A stretch of DNA of 64,000 nucleotides. It comes from Advenella sp. FME57. Its GTDB lineage: Bacteria; Pseudomonadota; Gammaproteobacteria; Burkholderiales; Burkholderiaceae_B. The stretch is from positions 157,124 through 221,123 of the forward strand of contig NZ_JABUXU010000008.1 of NCBI RefSeq assembly GCF_014897675.1. The letters run 5' to 3'. Position numbers and translations under genes: made by a program. Shown here in pieces: positions 1 to 9,400 of this stretch; position 1 is the stretch's first letter; each line of letters opens with the position of its first letter. The notes under the pieces are model-generated. The model was not told the DNA's origin, did no database searches, and saw only the letters and a program-made list of their open reading frames with translations.

Positions 1-212
1 GTTTTCTCTTCGAGAAGATGTATGCCGATATCGCTATTTTTGATCTTAAGGAAATCCAGGATACCGCGACATTCGACAAACCGCATCAACTGGCCAAGGG
101 CATGAAGTATGTTTTTGTTAATGGACAGTTGGCGATTGATGATGGTAAGTACAATGACAACCGCAATGGACGGGTGCTGAATCGCAAAGGTGAGGATTTT
201 GGCAGGAAGTAG
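1..212 (+). CDS. D-aminoacylase/N-acyl-D-amino-acid deacylase family amidohydrolase, C-terminal end (partial)
   Basis: The reading frame is already open at the left edge (codons from base 3 read FLFEKMYADI), so this is the 3' end of a gene that starts outside the window. The tail has the family's typical ending: an ADIAIFDL strand, a T-F-D-K-P-H-Q segment, a VFVNGQ turn and a final GRVLNR. Metal-binding and catalytic residues lie upstream and cannot be seen. It converges with a second member of the same superfamily (450-2168, minus), so two related amidohydrolases lie back to back. Family assignment is fairly sure; substrate unknown. Confidence 0.7.
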   Translation, partial: FLFEKMYADIAIFDLKEIQDTATFDKPHQLAKGMKYVFVNGQLAIDDGKYNDNRNGRVLNRKGEDFGRK

Positions 213-275
213 GCGTACAGGCCTATTGCATTGAAACCTTCGCCTGTGCAAGTCACCAGCGCAGTTGCAAAAGTA

Positions 276-311
276 TCGACCAGCGAGAGTGCAGCGACTC
301 TCGCTGGTCGA
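276..311. terminator. Perfect 15-bp hairpin between convergent genes
   Basis: A perfect inverted repeat with 15-base arms (276-290 and 297-311, left arm TCGACCAGCGAGAGT) and a 6-base GCAGCG loop lies between the stops of two convergent amidohydrolase genes. On the minus strand the stem is followed by a short T run (ACTTTT), which suits an intrinsic terminator for the leftward operon. On the plus strand there is no T tract, so termination there is less certain. Confidence 0.7.
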
Positions 312-449
312 CTTCAGGAACATCCAGGGTTTCGACGCTAAAGGTAAGTGCCAACCGAAGCAGGGTAAGGACTAACTGCAACTGCGGTGGTCAATATCCG
401 GACGAACGCGGCGCTATAAAGCGCCGCACCTGATTTCATCAAACTCACA

Positions 450-2168
450 TCACGGACGATGCCCGCCCCGGCGTCCGCGCAATAGCTGTCCCGGCAGGTC
501 GCCCGTTGGCCTGCCGTTCTCGAATGTCGTTTGTCCATTGACAAGCGTTGCCACATAGCCATCTGCCCGTTGCACCAGACGTCTTCCGCCGGCGGGCAGG
601 TCGTAGGCCATTTCCGGTCCGTACAGACGAATGGCGTCGGGATCGATAATATTGATATCCGCTTTATGCCCTTCGACCAGCAGGCCACGATCATGCAAGC
701 CATAAACGCGGGCGGTGTCTGAGGTTTGCCGTTTGACAACCCATTCCAGCGGCAATTGCGGCCCTCGCTTGCGGTCTCGCGCCCAATAGCTCAGCATAAA
801 CGTGGGCATGCTGACGTCGCAGATATAGCCGCAATGCGCGCCGCCATCCGAGAGGCTGTTCACGGTATTTTCGTGCAGTAGCAACTGGTGCAGATGATCC
901 AGATTTTCATAAGAGTAGTTGAAAGATGGGAAATACAGAATGGCTTTGCCGTCATTTTCGAGCATCATGTCATAAATGATCTCAAGGGCAGGATGACCGC
1001 TGCGAGCAGCGATGGCAGCGACGCTTTCCTCTGGCAATGGTTCATAGTCCGGATTATCGCCCAGCGGGTAAATCTTGGAGAATGTACTGAACAGGCGCTC
1101 AGCACGACGGTCACGCAAACCGGCCTGTTCATTCATGATTTTGCGTCGAATCTCCGGTTTGCGCAGTGCGGCGATCAACTGATCGGGCGGCAGATGTTGC
1201 ATGGCCTGGAATGTCGGATGTGCGATGAAAGGGTGCAAGGTACTCTGCCATGAAAACAGGATACCTAATGGCCTGCCGCTAATGCCGCCCATCAGCGGGA
1301 TTTTTTCGTCCCGGGCCTCATCCAGACTCTCTGCGATTCGCTTCCATACATCCGGAGCGCCGTCAGTCTGCTGCAAATTAAAAAGCACGGGCAAATTGTT
1401 ATGACGTGCGAGCGCTTTCAGCCATGGCATTTCCTGCTCCATGGCGGGGTGATTTCCCGTCATCTGAAAAACGCCATAGCCCAGCTCGCCCATCATAGTA
1501 CCCAGGGCCATCAGTTCGTCTTCCGTGGCAAAGGTGCCAGGTGGATACTTGCGTTCGTCATATTTGTGCAGGAACGTGCGTGCGGTGGAAAAACCAACGG
1601 CGCCGGCTTCGAGCGCTTCGCGCAAAATATCCCGCATGGCGATCAGATCTGCCGGCGATGCCTCATCATGGTGTATCGCCCGGTCTCCCATCGTATAAGT
1701 CCGAAGTGCAGAATGAGGCACCTGTGCACCGATATCCAGTGCCTTCGGACTTCTGTCGAGCGCATCCAGGTATTCCGGAAATGTTTCCCAGTCCCAGCGA
1801 ATGCCCTCGGATAACACCGATCCCGGGATATCTTCGACTCCCTCCATGACCTTGATCAGCCAGTCACGGCGTTCGGCTTTCACAGGCGCAAAGCCGACGC
1901 CACAGTTGCCCATGATCGCGGTAGTCACACCATGCCAGGTGGAAGGGCTCAGATAAGGATCCCAGGTTGCCTGCCCATCATAATGGGTGTGAATATCAAT
2001 CCATCCGGGCGTCACCAGACAGCCTTGTGCCTCAATGACGCGCGCTGCATTCGATCCTTTTCCGCCGACGTTTACGATTTTTCCATCGCGAATACTTAAA
2101 TCGCCTGTGTATGTGGCAGCGCCGGTTCCGTCAACCAGGGTACCGCCACGGATCAAGATGTCATCCAT
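450..2168 (-). CDS. N-acyl-D-amino-acid deacylase (D-aminoacylase) family amidohydrolase
   Basis: About 572 aa. Members of this amidohydrolase_3 family hydrolyse N-acyl-D-amino acids or related amides in the cytoplasm with one or two Zn ions. Visible features are an N-terminal beta-sandwich start (ILIRGGTLVDGTG), the metal motif HTHYDGQ near residue 60, the GNCGVGFAP segment with the conserved Cys, GFSTARTFLHKY, MTGNHP, and a C-terminal SDGGAHCGY motif with the catalytic Asp. The start at 2168 is preferred because GGAGA lies 7 bases upstream; the upstream ATG at 2189 overlaps the stop of the preceding Bug gene and has no ribosome site. It is cotranscribed with that receptor, which may deliver its substrate. 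Exact substrate unknown. Confidence 0.85.
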   Translation of the reverse strand: MDDILIRGGTLVDGTGAATYTGDLSIRDGKIVNVGGKGSNAARVIEAQGCLVTPGWIDIHTHYDGQATWDPYLSPSTWHGVTTAIMGNCGVGFAPVKAERRDWLIKVMEGVEDIPGSVLSEGIRWDWETFPEYLDALDRSPKALDIGAQVPHSALRTYTMGDRAIHHDEASPADLIAMRDILREALEAGAVGFSTARTFLHKYDERKYPPGTFATEDELMALGTMMGELGYGVFQMTGNHPAMEQEMPWLKALARHNNLPVLFNLQQTDGAPDVWKRIAESLDEARDEKIPLMGGISGRPLGILFSWQSTLHPFIAHPTFQAMQHLPPDQLIAALRKPEIRRKIMNEQAGLRDRRAERLFSTFSKIYPLGDNPDYEPLPEESVAAIAARSGHPALEIIYDMMLENDGKAILYFPSFNYSYENLDHLHQLLLHENTVNSLSDGGAHCGYICDVSMPTFMLSYWARDRKRGPQLPLEWVVKRQTSDTARVYGLHDRGLLVEGHKADINIIDPDAIRLYGPEMAYDLPAGGRRLVQRADGYVATLVNGQTTFENGRPTGDLPGQLLRGRRGGHRP

Positions 2169-2181
2169 ATGTATTCTCCAA

Positions 2182-3195
2182 TCATTCAATTTTGATACCG
2201 GCGCTACGAATTACTTCGCCCCATCGTTCATAATCCTTGCGCACGATGTCGGCATACGCTTTCGGGCCGGCACCACTGACTTCGTTTCCGTTGGACTCGA
2301 TCATTTTTACGATCCCTGGCGACTGAAGAGCCTTGCGAAACACGGTTGCGATTTTTTCAGCGAGTTCCGGTTTCAGATTTCCCGGAGCGAATAGCCCTTG
2401 CCAGCCAACAATATCCAGGCCTGGCAAACCTTGCTCCCCGAGTGTGGGCAGGTCCGGTAGCACCGCCAAACGCTTATCGGTCGCCGGTCCAAGCAGCTTC
2501 ACTTTTCCTGCCTTCCAGTTCTGGACTGCGGTGGATGTGCCGTCAAAATAGACATCTACTTCGCCTGCGAGCAAAGCGCGGCTTGCATCTGCCGTTCCTT
2601 TATAGGGTACGTGCACGATGTCTATTCCTGCTGCTTTTTTTAGAATTTCACCGTTCAGATGTGACGTTGACCCGATACTGTATGATCCGAAATTGAGCTT
2701 GCCCGGGTTTTTCCTGGCGTAGTCGAGCATTTCCTGCGTGGTGTCGAAAGGCGCATCTTTATTGGCTTCCAGCACTGTCGCAGAGCGAACGACCTGGATA
2801 ACGGGCGTGAAATCCTTGAACGGGTCATACGGCAGTTTTTCGAACAAATGCGGGTTTTGGGTATGCGTGACAACAATGGTGTATAGCAGGGTATAGCCGT
2901 CGGATCGGGCGTTGGCCACTTGCTGGGCACCGATAAGCGTTCCTGCGCCGGCTTTGTTGTCAATGACCACTGGACTGCCGGTTTGTTCAGTGACTTTTTG
3001 TCCCAACATGCGGGCCAGGGCGTCAGAGCCCGAGCCTGCGGGAAAGGGTACGACAATTGTGATAGGTTTTTCCGCTACTGGCCAGTTGTCGGTATCTGCC
3101 GAGTGAACTGGCAAAGATACACAGGAAAGAACTGCGCTCGACAAAAATGCTGCCGAAAGCTTGAGCAGCGAGGAAATCTGCTTCTCCTTTTTCAT
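2182..3195 (-). CDS. Bug/TctC family tripartite tricarboxylate transporter receptor
   Basis: 337 aa. Periplasmic solute-binding protein of the Bug family, which captures small carboxylates or amides. A signal peptide covers about residues 1-33 (hydrophobic core LLKLSAAFLSSAVLS, cleavage near HSA-D). Mature-protein hallmarks follow: ITIVVPFPAGSGSDALARML, VVIDNKAGAGTLIGA, a DGYTLLYT segment, YDPFKDFTPV and HVPYKGTADA. It is the first gene of a leftward operon with the D-aminoacylase-like gene (13 bp between its stop and that start). A divergent LysR gene (3357) is the probable regulator. No TctA/TctB membrane subunit is present. Family certain; ligand unknown. Confidence 0.92.
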   Translation of the reverse strand: MKKEKQISSLLKLSAAFLSSAVLSCVSLPVHSADTDNWPVAEKPITIVVPFPAGSGSDALARMLGQKVTEQTGSPVVIDNKAGAGTLIGAQQVANARSDGYTLLYTIVVTHTQNPHLFEKLPYDPFKDFTPVIQVVRSATVLEANKDAPFDTTQEMLDYARKNPGKLNFGSYSIGSTSHLNGEILKKAAGIDIVHVPYKGTADASRALLAGEVDVYFDGTSTAVQNWKAGKVKLLGPATDKRLAVLPDLPTLGEQGLPGLDIVGWQGLFAPGNLKPELAEKIATVFRKALQSPGIVKMIESNGNEVSGAGPKAYADIVRKDYERWGEVIRSAGIKIE

Positions 3196-3302
3196 TTATG
3201 TCTCCTTTTTTCATTATCGATATATAAATAAATTGAGGCGGCGATTTATTAGTAAGAGTAGCTTCCACCTCCAACTGCAACTTCTTTGCACTTTAGTCTT
3301 GC

Positions 3303-3324
3303 ATGCGTTTAAAATCAAATGCAT
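3303..3324. promoter_or_regulatory. Candidate LysR operator between divergent genes
   Basis: An imperfect dyad ATGCGTTT-AAAATC-AAATGCAT (one mismatch per arm pair) sits in the AT-rich gap between the leftward Bug operon (start 3195) and the LysR gene (start 3357). Size and position fit a LysR box serving both promoters. Assignment to this regulator is inference from location. Confidence 0.4.
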
Positions 3325-3356
3325 ATTTACGCCGATCTCCATGAGAAAAACTCATA

Positions 3357-4265
3357 ATGCTTAGTTTACGGGCTCTTAATCATTTTTCTGTCCTGGCATC
3401 CGAGAGCAGCTATTCTCGGGCTGCTGCACGATTGCACATTACACAGTCAGCGTTAAGTCGCAGCATTCAAATGCTGGAAAACGAAGTGGGGTTCAAGCTT
3501 TTGGACCGGTCACAAGCGGGAATTCTGTTGACCAAATCAGGAGAGTCGGTTCTGCTTCGTGCGCACCGAATTCTTGCAGAGGCCGCGGCGCTGGAACATG
3601 AAAATAACATGATCAAGGGGCTCGATTCCGGCGAGGTGTCATTTGGCGTTGGCGTGTTCCCCGCGGCGTGCTTTCTGTCGCCGCTGCTTACCCAACTGGC
3701 CCGCGATTACCCCGGGTTCAATGTGCAGGTCGAGATTGACAGCTGGAAGCGGTTGCATCAAATGCTGGATACCGACAGACTGGATTTCGTGGTGGCGATT
3801 ACGCATAGCCTGCCCCCATCTGACGGTTTCACGGTTCGGCCTTTGCCGGCGCAACATGGGGGGCTGTTTGTTCGTGCCAATCATCCCTTGCTGGCGTTGA
3901 AGCGGTCAGCACTTAGAAACGCTTTAGCTGATTATCGTATTGCGGCCACCCATCTACCACCGCGCGCTCGGGCACAGTTGGCGGCAACCTACCGCATCGC
4001 CAATCCCGATGAACTGCCTATGGCCCTGCAGTGCAATAGTGTGGAAGCGTTGCGCAGCGTCGCCCTCAATAGCGATGTTGTCTTGTTTTGCATGCAGGAA
4101 GCAATTAGGCAGGAACTTAGATCAGGTCATTTGGTACAGTTGCCTCTTTCCTATACCACAAAATCGGCGCTTACCAGCGGCATTATTCATTCGACGCGAC
4201 GCAGTTTGTCACCGGCCGCAACGTGTGTGATAGCGCTGATCGAAGAGCATATGGCGGCGTTGTAG
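3357..4265 (+). CDS. LysR-type transcriptional regulator
   Basis: 302 aa. The N-terminal winged helix-turn-helix is clear: ALNHFSVLASESSYSRAAARLHITQSALSR style residues 6-33, then LENEVGFKLLDRS and the linker helix ahead of a periplasmic-binding-like effector domain (about residues 90-300). It is transcribed divergently from the Bug receptor/D-aminoacylase operon, the usual layout for a LysR activator of the neighbouring catabolic genes. The effector is probably the substrate or product of that operon. Start ATG at 3357. Confidence 0.92.
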   Translation: MLSLRALNHFSVLASESSYSRAAARLHITQSALSRSIQMLENEVGFKLLDRSQAGILLTKSGESVLLRAHRILAEAAALEHENNMIKGLDSGEVSFGVGVFPAACFLSPLLTQLARDYPGFNVQVEIDSWKRLHQMLDTDRLDFVVAITHSLPPSDGFTVRPLPAQHGGLFVRANHPLLALKRSALRNALADYRIAATHLPPRARAQLAATYRIANPDELPMALQCNSVEALRSVALNSDVVLFCMQEAIRQELRSGHLVQLPLSYTTKSALTSGIIHSTRRSLSPAATCVIALIEEHMAAL

Positions 4266-4359
4266 CAAGGCTGCAGTAATCGTCGTTGTGGCCCTGGTTG
4301 TCCCCATTATTCTCAATTCGCGCTGACTGTAAGGCAAAATCGTTCTGGCTCTTTTTGAT

Positions 4360-4377
4360 GTTATGTTATAACATAAC
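4360..4377. promoter_or_regulatory. Zur-type 18-bp palindromic operator
   Basis: The sequence GTTATGTTATAACATAAC is a perfect 18-bp palindrome, 58 bp upstream of the TonB receptor start. Its ATGTTATAACAT core matches the zinc uptake regulator (Zur) box described in many proteobacteria. The related Pseudomonas aeruginosa operon PA1922-PA1925 (TonB receptor, CobN-like gene) is Zur-controlled. This predicts repression of the downstream operon when zinc is plentiful. Identity as Zur rather than another Fur-family protein is inference. Confidence 0.7.
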
Positions 4378-4435
4378 GATTTTTCACTTCGACGTCGATA
4401 TGAAGCCGGTGTTTTGGCTTTGACTCGATAGTGAT

Positions 4436-6454
4436 ATGAAAACCGGATTTGATATGAGTGATGGAAGGAAGCTAGCGGCCAGCTTGATTGCGCTGGTAGT
4501 CGGGAGCCCAGGAGCCCAAGCTCAGGCCCAGCTTATGGAAGATGGACGACAAAAAGAAACACAATCGGTTGTTTCAGCGTCGGGTAATGGTTATGTGAAG
4601 ACTTTGCCAACTATTGTCGTCACTGCGACCGCCAATGAAAGAGTTACCGGCAATGTGCCTGCCAGTATGACGGTTGTCGGGGGCGACCAATTACGCCGGC
4701 GCCCTGTGAATGATCTGGCAGATGCGCTCAGAGGCGCTGTTGGAATTAGCCTGGAAGACGTGGGTCAGGGCCGCAGGGGCATTTCGATTCGGGGTATGAG
4801 CGGGGAGCATACCCTGATGCTGGTAGACGGACAGCGGATCAGCTCATCATCCTCTGCCATCGCGCACTCGGATATGGAACTGGGCTGGGTGCCGGCCGAG
4901 GCCATCGATCGGCTTGAAGTCGTGCGCGGGACAATGTCTTCGCTGTACGGTTCGGAAGCCCTTGGCGGCGTTGTGAACGTCATTACCCGTTCAGCTACCG
5001 ACCATTGGATCGGCTCTTTGAGCAGCTATGCATTGGCCACTGATCATGGCCTGGGCGGTAATCAATATAAAAACGGATTTTACATTGCCGGGCCGCTGGT
5101 ACCGGGCCGCCTGGGCCTGAGTGCCTGGGGTGAATTCAGGCGGCGCAATATGTTGCGCGATGCTTCCAACACGACATTGAGCGCTCTGGACCGCCAGCGC
5201 GCCGTGACCGGGCATCTTGGCCTGAGCTGGACGCCAGACGCACGTCAGCGCATCGACGTGTCGGTGGACGCGACCAACGAGGATCAGGCGGGTGTATATG
5301 GCGGGAGCCGCGATATCCCGTATCAATCAGAGAATGAAATACAACGTCGCCGTTATGCCTTCTCTCACACAGGGGAGTGGGACTGGGGGAGCACCCGGGC
5401 CAAGTTGTATCGCAGCACACTTGACCGGCAGATATGGCGCAGCGACGGCGGTCAGGCAAGTGGTCCCAATCGTTTCGTCGATACTGTCTTTGATACTCAA
5501 GCAAGTTTTCCGCTCAATTCCATTCATCGATTGACCATAGGCGGGCAGTTCAGGCGGGAAAGCCTGGAAGATCCAAATGTGAATCGCATCGGAAAAAAAG
5601 CGCAAAATCATTATGCGCTTTTCGTGCAGGACGAGATGACGCTTGCCGACCGCTGGGAACTGGTGCTGGGTAGTCGTTTTGACCGACACGAGCAGTTCGG
5701 GTGGGAGATCAGCCCTCGTGCGTATTTGCTTTTTCATCCTGTAGAAGGCCTGACCCTGAAGGCCGGAGTCGGACGCGGATTCAAGGCGCCAACGCTCAAG
5801 CAGTTGTCTGCCGAGTTCGAATCATGGGCAGCGATGGGCGGGCGGGGCGTTATCCGGGGTAATCCCGATTTGCAACCGGAAACCAATCTTTCCTATGAGC
5901 TGGGTGCGGCCTATGAGGCTGACACATGGTCGGCCGGCGCAACCTTTTTTCACAATAACGTACGCAACCTGATTGATACCGTCAGACAGCCGACCTGTTT
6001 TGCCCCCGGTCGCGTTTGTCTGGCATACGAAAATGTTGCCAGGGTTCGCCTGCAAGGTGTGGAATTAACGGGAGGTGCGGATCTTTCCGCGCGCTGGAGA
6101 CTGGATGCCAATTATACCTACCTGGATGCTCGCGATCAGATCACAGGGGAACCGATGCCCGATCGTTCCCGGCATCGCGCCAATGCCACTTTGGCCTGGA
6201 AACCGCTGGCGTCCTTGTCTACACGTATGCAACTCGAGTATATCGGCGCGCAGTTTCGCTCAGACAAGGAAGGCAAACGTCCCGGCTATGCACTGTTGCA
6301 TTGGTATATGGATTACGCCTTGAGCCGCAACGTCACTGTACAGGTTGGAGTGGAAAACCTGACCGATAAGCGCCTGGCCAATGATTATATTGGCCTGTAC
6401 AGTCGGGCAGACGAGGGGCGGCGCTACTTTGTCGGAATGCGGGTGCAGTTCTGA
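4436..6454 (+). CDS. TonB-dependent outer-membrane receptor (probable metal-complex uptake)
   Basis: 672 aa outer-membrane beta-barrel gated by a plug. The N-terminus has a signal peptide (core LAASLIALVVG, cleavage near AQA), a TonB-box-like region with TIVVTATANERV near residue 60, the plug motif GISIRGMSGEHTLMLVDGQR and VEVVRG-type IDRLEVVRGTMSSLYGSEALGGVVNVIT, and a barrel ending in ...YFVGMRVQF with the terminal Phe. Upstream is the Zur-like palindrome; its TGA overlaps the next start by one base (TGATG), so translation is coupled to the CobN-like gene. This pairing suggests uptake of a zinc- or cobalt-bearing complex. The CirA/BtuB-like subgroup cannot be decided by eye. Confidence 0.9.
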   Translation: MKTGFDMSDGRKLAASLIALVVGSPGAQAQAQLMEDGRQKETQSVVSASGNGYVKTLPTIVVTATANERVTGNVPASMTVVGGDQLRRRPVNDLADALRGAVGISLEDVGQGRRGISIRGMSGEHTLMLVDGQRISSSSSAIAHSDMELGWVPAEAIDRLEVVRGTMSSLYGSEALGGVVNVITRSATDHWIGSLSSYALATDHGLGGNQYKNGFYIAGPLVPGRLGLSAWGEFRRRNMLRDASNTTLSALDRQRAVTGHLGLSWTPDARQRIDVSVDATNEDQAGVYGGSRDIPYQSENEIQRRRYAFSHTGEWDWGSTRAKLYRSTLDRQIWRSDGGQASGPNRFVDTVFDTQASFPLNSIHRLTIGGQFRRESLEDPNVNRIGKKAQNHYALFVQDEMTLADRWELVLGSRFDRHEQFGWEISPRAYLLFHPVEGLTLKAGVGRGFKAPTLKQLSAEFESWAAMGGRGVIRGNPDLQPETNLSYELGAAYEADTWSAGATFFHNNVRNLIDTVRQPTCFAPGRVCLAYENVARVRLQGVELTGGADLSARWRLDANYTYLDARDQITGEPMPDRSRHRANATLAWKPLASLSTRMQLEYIGAQFRSDKEGKRPGYALLHWYMDYALSRNVTVQVGVENLTDKRLANDYIGLYSRADEGRRYFVGMRVQF

Positions 6455-9400
6455 TGCGATTGTCTCGATTGATTTGGGGCATTTGCTCTTGCCTGATCAT
6501 TGGCTTGGTTGGCGTGGCGCCTGTCTGCGTGTCTGCCGGTCCTGTGGTGCAAGTGCTGCACAATAGTTTTGTCTCGGTAGAAAAGTTTCGGCACTTGCAG
6601 ACTATTGCTGGAAGGCACGGTCTGCAGCTGAAGCATTTCAATGTCGACACGGCGTCGCCACAGGCGCTAAGCGCAGCCGTCGCCAGTGGAGTATTCACCG
6701 TGCTGGACACCCCCAGGCCAGGTGACAGATCAATGGTCGAGCAGCGGCTGGCCCAGGCAGAGCAGCAACAAAAGCGTGGCGGCGCTCCTCGCCTGACCGT
6801 TGGTGGCGGCCGGCCAGCCTGGACAGGCCTGGAGTCTCCCGTAGGCAGCGCATTGGCCGGGCTCTATGCCGCGGGTGGGCAACCCAATTACGGACGTTTT
6901 TTCGCACTGGTCAGGTCAATTCATGAAGGCCTTGCGCCATCCCGTGACTTGCTGGCACCGCCTGAAAAGCTTCCTGCTACAGGCTTTTATCATCCGCAAG
7001 CTTCGCGGGTCTTCGACAATGTACATTCCTATCTGAATTGGCATGCATCTGCGTTTTCTCCCTCGGGGCCGAATTCCATTGGCCGGGTGGCATTTTTTAT
7101 ATCCAGGCACACGGTGACAGACTTCGTGACCGGCGAAGTGGATGAATTGATTCGTCGCAGTGAGACTGCCGGCTTGTTGCCTATCGTTTTCTGGGCCGAT
7201 GCAGATGACCCGAAAGGATTGCAAGCGGCGCTGCAGAACGCTGCGGTGGATGTGTTGGTCAACTTGACTCATATGCGAGGCGGCGCCCAGCGCACGCGCG
7301 ATTTCAAAGCGTTGAATGTTCCGGTAATCCAGACGCTGCGTTTTCGCGAAGGTGAGGCACTGGACTGGCCTGGCGCACCTAGCGGTGTCAATGCGCGTAC
7401 TGCCGCTGTTTTCCTTGCCGGGCCGGAAGGATGGGGCGTCAGTGACCCGCAGGTGCTGTCTGCCGCGACAGCAGGGGTAGACAAGCTGCTGCCGCAACAA
7501 GCGCAGGCATTGATTGGTAAACTGCGAAGCCTGGTCACCTTGCGACATACTCCTGCTGCAGACAAGCGGCTCGCTTTGCTGTTCTGGAATTACCCGAAGG
7601 GTGAAAAAAACCTGGGTGCATCCAATCTAAATCTGCCTCGCAGTATTGTTTCTATTCAGGCCGCATTGGCGGGGCAAGGTTATGACATGGGCGAGCCCGT
7701 GAGCGAAAAAGAGGTCATCTACAAAGGTCAACGCATGCTGGGCGCCCTGTACGGTAGCGTATCGCTGGACGAACTAATGGCAGAAGATCTGGCTGCACTG
7801 TATCCGCTGTCTGCCTATGAAAACTGGCTCTCTGGTTTGCCGGATGAGCGGCAGAAACAACTGCGCCATCACGGCTTGCCTAGCGACCATCGCACGATAC
7901 GAGAAATCAACGGTCAACGTCACTTCGTCATTCCAAGGTGGAAGATCGGACATCTGCTGGTCATGCCGCAGATGCCGCGCCATGCCGACGCGGCTAAGCA
8001 CTACCATGACACCGCCAGCGTACCCGATCACCTCTATATGGCTGCTTATCTATATTTGCAGCAACAATACGCTGCCCATGCACTCATTCACCTGGGCACA
8101 CATGGTTCCCAGGAATGGCTGCCTGGCAAGGATCGCGGGTTGGCTGCCAGCGATTATCCCTGGATGGCAGTGGGCAGCATGCCAGTGTTCTATCCCTATA
8201 TTCAGGATAACGTTGGCGAAGCGATCCAGGCCAAGCGGCGCGGGCGGGCTGTGATTATCAGTCACCAGACGCCGCCCTTTGCGCCTGCCGGGCTATACGA
8301 TCAACTGCGCGATCTGCACCACCTGATTCATGAATATCAGCAGCTTGACGAGGGAATGGTCCGTGAACGAGTGGCGTTGCGTATCCGGGAGGCGGCATTT
8401 GCGGCGAATCTGCATCGGGATCTCGGTTGGAATAATCTGCAAGCCGAACGTGATTTTCCCGGTTTTCTTCAGGCCGTACATAACCAGTTGCATGAACTGG
8501 CACGTACGGCAACGCCGCTGGGATTGCATACCTTTGGGCAGCCCGCAAGCGACGAGCACCGGGCCAGCACCATTGTGCAGCAGCTTGGAGAACCATTCTA
8601 TGCGGCCCTGGGTATTGATAGGGAAGAGCTGTTTGTCGAAGATCACGAGCAGCTGAAAAATAATCCAGCCTATCTCGCCTTACATCAACTACTAAAGCCA
8701 ACCAGTAGCAGTGTTCTGCCTGACCGTATTGCTGATTTTGCCGATCGTGCCAGGGCGAACGATCGGCGTTTACGCGACACGCAGGAAAATGATGCGTTAA
8801 TTGCTGGACTGGCGGGCGGTTTTATTGAACCGGGCGCCGGTGGCGACCCCGTTCGCAACCCCGATGTAATGAGCGGCCGCAATTTATACGCCTTTGAGGC
8901 CGATAAAATTCCCGCGAGAGCAGCCTATGATTCAGCTGCGATGGCTTACGAACAGCTTGTTCAGGCATTCCGATCCGAACATGATGGGCAGTGGCCGCGC
9001 AAGCTTGCGTTTAGCCTATGGTCATCCGAGGCGATCCGCCACCTAGGGATCACTGAGGCTCAGATTCTGCATGCGCTTGGCCTGCGTCCGGTCTGGGATA
9101 CGGCAGGACGGGTCACAGCGCTGGATATTATCCCTGCCAGGGAACTGGGTCGCCCACGAACGGACGTCGTGATTCAGGTTACTGGCGTGTATCGTGACCA
9201 ATTCGACAGTTTCATGCGACTGCTTGACGACGCTCTGGCCCGCTTGGCCACACTGGAAGAACCTGATAATCCGATTGTGGCCAACAACCAACGGATTGCC
9301 GCTCTGTTGCGCCAGCAGGGCATGCCATCGGATCAGGCCGCCGCTGCAGCCCGATATCGTATTTTTGGTAACGCTCCCGGACAGTACGGTACGGGGGTGT

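Noticed and set aside
4266..4435. Cobalamin riboswitch ahead of the TonB/CobN operon
   Set aside because: The gap is only 170 bp and shows no B12-box-like conserved segment; the Zur-type palindrome explains regulation better.
7817..8254. Long alternative-frame ORFs inside the CobN gene
   Set aside because: They are shadows of a clearly conserved gene; no start signals or recognisable motifs.
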